A stretch of 11,016 nucleotides of DNA, taken from the NCBI GenBank assembly GCA_905214995.1, contig CAJMOT010000077.1:1-11016 (forward strand), written 5' to 3'. Origin of the DNA: an uncultured bacterium. Its GTDB lineage: Bacteria; Verrucomicrobiota; Verrucomicrobiia; Opitutales; Intestinicryptomonadaceae. Both the position numbers and the translations under genes were made by a program. Numbering within the stretch: the first letter of the stretch is position 1; each line of letters opens with the position of its first letter. The notes below the pieces were generated by a model. It was not told the DNA's origin and ran no database searches. It saw nothing but the letters and a program-made list of their open reading frames with translations. Positions 8,293 to 11,016 of the stretch are shown here, piece after piece.

Positions 8293-8961
8293 CTATTTCA
8301 AATTTAAGATCCTATCCACAAATTCCGCATTTACGGCGCGCACCTTGCCGGCCTCACGCTCTCCGAAGGTCTCCCAATTCATGTCGATTTTCACGCCTTT
8401 GCGCGCCGAGTTGAACAGATGGGTCTGCCCCAAAAGTATTTTCGCCGCGATTTTCGCCTTTTCTCCCCGTATGCGCCCTCCGGAGGCTATTTCCACGAGG
8501 TCCGCCATGGCGCGGGTTCTCGGAATGAAGAGTTTTTCCAAAAACAGGTCGAATGCCTCCGTATTGCAGAGCTCCTCGCGCATCAGGATGAGGACTATGT
8601 ATCTCAGATAGTCGTTTTCATCGCATTCGCGGCGTATGCGCGTCGACAGTATGTCCTTTATCAGCTGCGCAGCCTGCCGCGGGGCGCGCGATTCCCTTAT
8701 GCGCTCGTACCTTTTCACATACGGGGCATATTCTTCGCGGAAGAGGCGCACTATTATTTTTGCGATTTCCATGTACAGCGCCTCTTTGCTCTTGAAATGG
8801 TAGTTTACGGCCCCGAGGTTTACGCCCGCCTTTTTTGCGAGGTCCCGCATTCTGACCGCGGCGGGAGTCGCGACGGCGAACATTTCAAACGCCGCGCGCA
8901 ATATTTTTACCGCGGTTTCAGAACGGTATTCTCCGAGAATGGATTCAAGGGTGTCGTTCAT
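8293..8961 (-). CDS. TetR-family transcriptional repressor (CecR/DUF1956-like), first gene of the efflux operon
   Basis: DNA-binding regulator of 222 residues, typical TetR size. The N-terminal three-helix DNA-binding domain covers about residues 14-62. Helix-turn-helix core MRDLAKKAGVNLGAVNYHF (38-56) is followed by the family-typical KSKEALY (57-63). The C-terminal part, with REEL (128-131), FIPRTR (145-150) and LLGQ (176-179), resembles the CecR/YbiH (DUF1956) ligand-binding domain; this subfamily call is from memory. It is promoter-proximal in the operon and its start lies 26 bases from a 21-bp palindrome, so it most likely represses its own operon and is released by a pump substrate. ATG at 8961 is favoured because the TetR domain starts shortly after it; the upstream Shine-Dalgarno is weak. 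The ligand is unknown. Confidence 0.92.
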   Translation of the reverse strand: MNDTLESILGEYRSETAVKILRAAFEMFAVATPAAVRMRDLAKKAGVNLGAVNYHFKSKEALYMEIAKIIVRLFREEYAPYVKRYERIRESRAPRQAAQLIKDILSTRIRRECDENDYLRYIVLILMREELCNTEAFDLFLEKLFIPRTRAMADLVEIASGGRIRGEKAKIAAKILLGQTHLFNSARKGVKIDMNWETFGEREAGKVRAVNAEFVDRILNLK

Positions 8962-8987
8962 CCGGAAAACTTTTTTTAGAGTTTAAT

Positions 8988-9008
8988 ACATTTGTTTGAA
9001 ACAAATGT
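8988..9008. promoter_or_regulatory. Candidate operator: 21-bp near-perfect palindrome in front of the repressor gene
   Basis: Arms ACATTTGTTT (8988-8997) and AAACAAATGT (8999-9008) are exact reverse complements around one central G. TetR dimers usually bind such palindromes. It lies 26 bases upstream of the repressor ATG and overlaps the predicted -10 region of the minus-strand promoter. The octamer TGTTTGAA also occurs twice in direct orientation, at 8993-9000 and 9006-9013. Binding by this particular TetR protein is inferred. Confidence 0.6.
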
Positions 9009-9028
9009 TTGAATACTCTCCCTGTCAA
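9000..9028 (-). promoter_or_regulatory. Candidate promoter of the tetR-MFP-RND-OMF operon
   Basis: Read on the - strand, a consensus -35 hexamer TTGACA lies at 9028-9023. At 17-nt spacing the -10 position is TTTGTT (9005-9000), which is poor and lies within the palindrome. An AT-rich AAAATTTT block (9033-9040) sits four bases upstream of the -35, where an UP element would lie. A start near 8993 would give a leader of about 30 nt. The -35 match is good; the -10 is doubtful, so the exact promoter may differ. Confidence 0.4.
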
Positions 9029-9031
9029 GCG

Positions 9032-9058
9032 GAAAATTTTCGGGAGCCTGAAAATTTT
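9032..9058. repeat. Two GAAAATTTT repeats 18 bp apart upstream of the operon promoter
   Basis: GAAAATTTT occurs at 9032-9040 and 9050-9058 in direct orientation; each AAAATTTT core is itself a palindrome. They stand out in GC-rich surroundings and lie just upstream of the TTGACA hexamer on the - strand. They may be UP-element sequence, sites for another regulator, or chance AT richness of a promoter region. Confidence 0.35.
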
Positions 9059-9220
9059 GGGGGAAATCCGTTTTTTGCCGCATTACCTTCCGGAAGCCGC
9101 GCGGCGGTTCGGCGCATTTTCCCGCGGCTTTCGCCCTTTTATCCGGGATTTTTTTTGCGTTCCTCTCGAAAATTCTTGCAAGCGTCCGGTATATGTGGGA
9201 ACATCCGGCCTTTAACTCAA

Positions 9221-9288
9221 CTCCCTTCGCGCTCTTGCGGGGAGGGGCAAAACTGAAACAATCAACCCGTTTCCGCTTGCGGAGGCGG
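9221..9288 (+). promoter_or_regulatory. Two hairpins in the rpsA 5' leader
   Basis: Hairpin 1: CTCCC (9221-9225) pairs with GGGAG (9240-9244), extended inside by CGC (9228-9230) with GCG (9237-9239), leaving a 2-nt bulge and a 6-nt loop. Hairpin 2: 9267-9275 pairs with 9280-9288 (nine pairs, two of them G-U) around loop CTTG, closed by G-C, which matches the known extra-stable CUUG tetraloop. It ends seven bases before the Shine-Dalgarno AAGGA. S1 in E. coli controls its own translation through a structured leader, so a similar role here is plausible but inferred. The transcript start is not known. Confidence 0.4.
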
Positions 9289-9295
9289 CACCATC

Positions 9296-9300
9296 AAGGA
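9296..9300 (+). promoter_or_regulatory. Ribosome binding site of rpsA
   Basis: AAGGA lies five bases before ATG 9306 and supports this start codon. In E. coli the rpsA leader is known for lacking a strong Shine-Dalgarno; here a recognisable one is present. Confidence 0.65.
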
Positions 9301-9305
9301 CATAA

Positions 9306-10964
9306 ATGAACAACGTAATGGAAGAACTGCTGGCCAACAGCAGCTTTGCCGAACTCAAACAGGGCTCTATCGTAAAGGGCAAAATCATAGAAATCCGCCA
9401 GAACGAAGTCGTAGTCGACATAGGCGGAAAATCCGAAGGCGTCGTGCCGGTGGGCGAATTTCCGGACATCAACGACGTGCAGATCGGGCAGGAAATCGAG
9501 GTTCTTCTCGAAAAGCTCGAAGATCGCGAGGGCAATCCCGTAATATCCTACGACAAGGCCCAACAGAAGAAAAACTGGGAGGAAATTCTCGCCAACTGCA
9601 AGGAAGGCGCCGTCCTCTCGGGCAGAGTCAAGAGCAAAGTCAAGGGCGGGCTCATCGTCAGCATCGGCGTGGACTCTTTCCTGCCCGCTTCCCAGATAGA
9701 TGTGCAGCCTCCCAAGAATCTCGATCAGTACGTCGGACAGACCTACGATTTCAAAGTCGTTAAAATCAATGCGGAGCGCAAGAATATAGTCGTATCCCGC
9801 CGCGAGCTCATCGAAGAGCAGCGCGCAGAAAAGCGCCGCAAGCTCCTCGCCGAGGTCAAGCCCGGCGACATACGCAGGGGCGTTGTGAAGAATATCACCG
9901 ATTACGGCGCGTTCATCGACCTCGACGGTCTCGACGGCCTCCTGCACATCACCGATATGAGCTGGGGCAGAATCTCGCACCCGAGCGAAATGCTCAAAGT
10001 CGGCGAGGAAGTTTCCGTCATGATAATCGAAGTCGACACCGAGCGCGAGCGCGTTTCCCTCGGCCTCAAACAGACCACCTCCAACCCGTGGGAAAACATC
10101 GAGCGCAAGTATCCCGTGGGCGCGCGCGTGCGCGGCAAGGTTGTCAACCTTGTAAACTACGGCGCGTTCATCGAGCTTGAAGAGGGCGTCGAAGGCCTCG
10201 TCCACATCACCGAATTCTCCTGGACCAAGCGCATCACAAAGCCCTCCGAGGTTCTCAAAGTCGGCGACGAAGTCGAGGCGGTCGTTCTCAACATCAACAA
10301 GGAAGAGCAGAAGATTTCCCTCGGCCTCCGCCAGCTCGAGGCAAATCCTTGGGAAATGGCCGTCCACAACTATCCCGTGGGCGCGCACGTGCGCGGCAAG
10401 GTCCGCAATCTGACTACCTACGGCGCGTTCGTCGAGCTTGAAGAGGGCATCGACGGCATGGTTCACGTCTCCGACATGAGCTGGACGCGCAAGATCAACC
10501 ATCCCTCGGAAGTGCTCAAAAAGGGCGACGAAGTGGACGCCATCGTGCTGCTCGTCGATCCCGAAAACCAACGCATTTCGCTCGGCATGAAGCAGCTATC
10601 CGTTGATCCGTGGGAGGAAATCGACTCCCTGTTCAAAGTCGGCGACCTCGTCACCGGCAGGGTCAGCAAGATCACCAACTACGGCGCGTTCGTCGAACTC
10701 CAGAACGACATCGACGGCCTCGTCCACATCAGCCAGATCAGCGAAGACCGCGTCGAAAAGATCAAGGACCACCTCAAAGTGGGCGACGAAGTCAAGGCCC
10801 GCGTCGTCAAGATCGACCGCGACGAGCGCCGCATAGGGCTTTCCATCAAGGCCGCCCAGTACGACGCCGACAAGCTCGCCGAGGAAGTCGCCGCCTTCGA
10901 GAAAATCCGCAAGGACCAAGACTTGACGTCCCTCGGGGATCTTCTCGACGAAGCCACCAAGTGA
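9306..10964 (+). CDS. rpsA: 30S ribosomal protein S1 (six S1 domains)
   Basis: Ribosomal protein S1 binds mRNA at the 30S subunit and unfolds it for translation initiation. The 552-residue protein has the full six-domain layout of Gram-negative S1: about residues 18-84, 101-166, 186-255, 271-342, 358-429 and 445-515. Domains 1 and 2 are divergent, as usual for the ribosome-binding part. Domains 3-6 show the classic RNA-binding pattern, for example ITDYGAFIDLDGLDGLLHITDMSW (197-207, 208-220) and the repeated HPSEVLKVG-like segment. A basic linker with EEQRAEKRRKLL lies at 170-181. The C-terminal tail of about 37 residues is charged. Codon use is strongly biased to C- and G-ending codons (ATC, GTC, AAG, CTC) compared with the neighbouring genes, as expected for high expression. 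The usual upstream cmk gene is absent here; a divergent efflux operon lies upstream instead. No terminator is visible in the 52 bases that follow. Confidence 0.97.
   Translation: MNNVMEELLANSSFAELKQGSIVKGKIIEIRQNEVVVDIGGKSEGVVPVGEFPDINDVQIGQEIEVLLEKLEDREGNPVISYDKAQQKKNWEEILANCKEGAVLSGRVKSKVKGGLIVSIGVDSFLPASQIDVQPPKNLDQYVGQTYDFKVVKINAERKNIVVSRRELIEEQRAEKRRKLLAEVKPGDIRRGVVKNITDYGAFIDLDGLDGLLHITDMSWGRISHPSEMLKVGEEVSVMIIEVDTERERVSLGLKQTTSNPWENIERKYPVGARVRGKVVNLVNYGAFIELEEGVEGLVHITEFSWTKRITKPSEVLKVGDEVEAVVLNINKEEQKISLGLRQLEANPWEMAVHNYPVGAHVRGKVRNLTTYGAFVELEEGIDGMVHVSDMSWTRKINHPSEVLKKGDEVDAIVLLVDPENQRISLGMKQLSVDPWEEIDSLFKVGDLVTGRVSKITNYGAFVELQNDIDGLVHISQISEDRVEKIKDHLKVGDEVKARVVKIDRDERRIGLSIKAAQYDADKLAEEVAAFEKIRKDQDLTSLGDLLDEATK
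10110..10448 (+). repeat. Internal DNA repeat of rpsA, S1 domains 4 and 5 (261-bp period)
   Basis: Two blocks recur at an exact 261-bp (87-codon) offset. The block at 10110-10140 recurs at 10371-10401 with one mismatch in 31 bases, and 10157-10187 recurs at 10418-10448 with one mismatch in 31. They encode the YPVGARVRGK/YPVGAHVRGK and YGAFIELEEG/YGAFVELEEG segments. Even synonymous positions agree, which could reflect strong codon bias or gene conversion between domains. Confidence 0.75.
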
Positions 10965-11016
10965 TTTGGCGAATGCTTTTGGGCTAAAAACGAGTTGCCG
11001 CGCGATAACAAAGACT

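Larger units (their letters stand above)
8962..9305. other. Divergent intergenic region between the repressor gene and rpsA
   Basis: These 344 bases separate two divergent start codons. From left to right they hold the repressor leader, the 21-bp palindrome, a TTGACA -35-like hexamer for the - strand, the paired AAAATTTT repeats, an 8-bp inverted repeat (9094-9101 with 9123-9130) followed by TTTT and later an eight-T run, and the rpsA leader with two hairpins. I could not fix an rpsA promoter: TATATG at 9190-9195 is a possible -10 but has no good -35 at normal spacing. Short open frames here lack ribosome binding sites and recognisable products. No tRNA or riboswitch was recognised. Confidence 0.6.

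Noticed and set aside
9141..9156. ATCC-G-GGAT followed by eight T as a terminator
   Set aside because: The inverted repeat has a one-base centre and cannot form a hairpin loop; only the larger stem at 9094-9130 can fold.
8996..9256. Possible 86-residue small protein in the divergent intergenic region (+ strand)
   Set aside because: Its start lies within the candidate operator, there is no Shine-Dalgarno, and the sequence looks like neither a membrane nor a folded small protein.
9294..10571. 425-residue open frame antisense to rpsA
   Set aside because: It is a mirror of the biased codons and repeated domains of rpsA; no start signal or recognisable domain.
10965..11016. Terminator or next gene after rpsA
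   Set aside because: No stem with a T-tract and no start with a binding site is visible before the window ends.

Overview
This window looks like an ordinary chromosomal stretch from a GC-rich Gram-negative bacterium. It encodes a tripartite envelope efflux pump with an outer-membrane channel and two lipoproteins, a six-domain ribosomal protein S1, and a CPA2 antiporter. The S1 sequence and general codon style remind me of the Verrucomicrobiota (Opitutae-like lineages), but this is a low-confidence inference from memory. I see no IS element, phage gene, CRISPR array, tRNA or rRNA.

Layout. (1) Positions 76-2388, + strand: a large KefB/CPA2-type cation:proton antiporter with a second membrane block and two C-terminal TrkA_C (RCK_C) modules. 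(2) Positions 2389-2538: a short convergent intergenic region with a terminator-like hairpin plus T-tract for the antiporter and a perfect GC hairpin. (3) Positions 8961 down to 2539, - strand: a tightly packed four-gene operon, in transcription order a TetR/CecR-like repressor, a periplasmic adaptor lipoprotein (MFP), a MexF/AcrB-like HAE1 RND transporter and a TolC/NodT-type outer-membrane factor. Junctions are a 3-nt gap, a 4-nt ATGA overlap and a 23-nt overlap. (4) Positions 8962-9305: a divergent intergenic region with a 21-bp near-perfect palindrome at the repressor promoter, AT-rich repeats, an unexplained hairpin and two leader hairpins upstream of rpsA. (5) Positions 9306-10964, + strand: rpsA. 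(6) The last 52 bases carry no recognisable feature.

How it works together. The repressor gene lies first in the pump operon, next to a palindrome overlapping its likely promoter. This suggests an autoregulated drug or toxic-compound efflux operon. The adaptor, inner-membrane pump and outer-membrane channel form a complete envelope-spanning complex. The antiporter and S1 are independent flanking units. The most noteworthy points are an Asp-to-Asn change at the canonical proton-relay pair of the RND pump, the candidate operator, and a hairpin with a CUUG tetraloop directly upstream of the S1 Shine-Dalgarno. I did not find a convincing new biological system.
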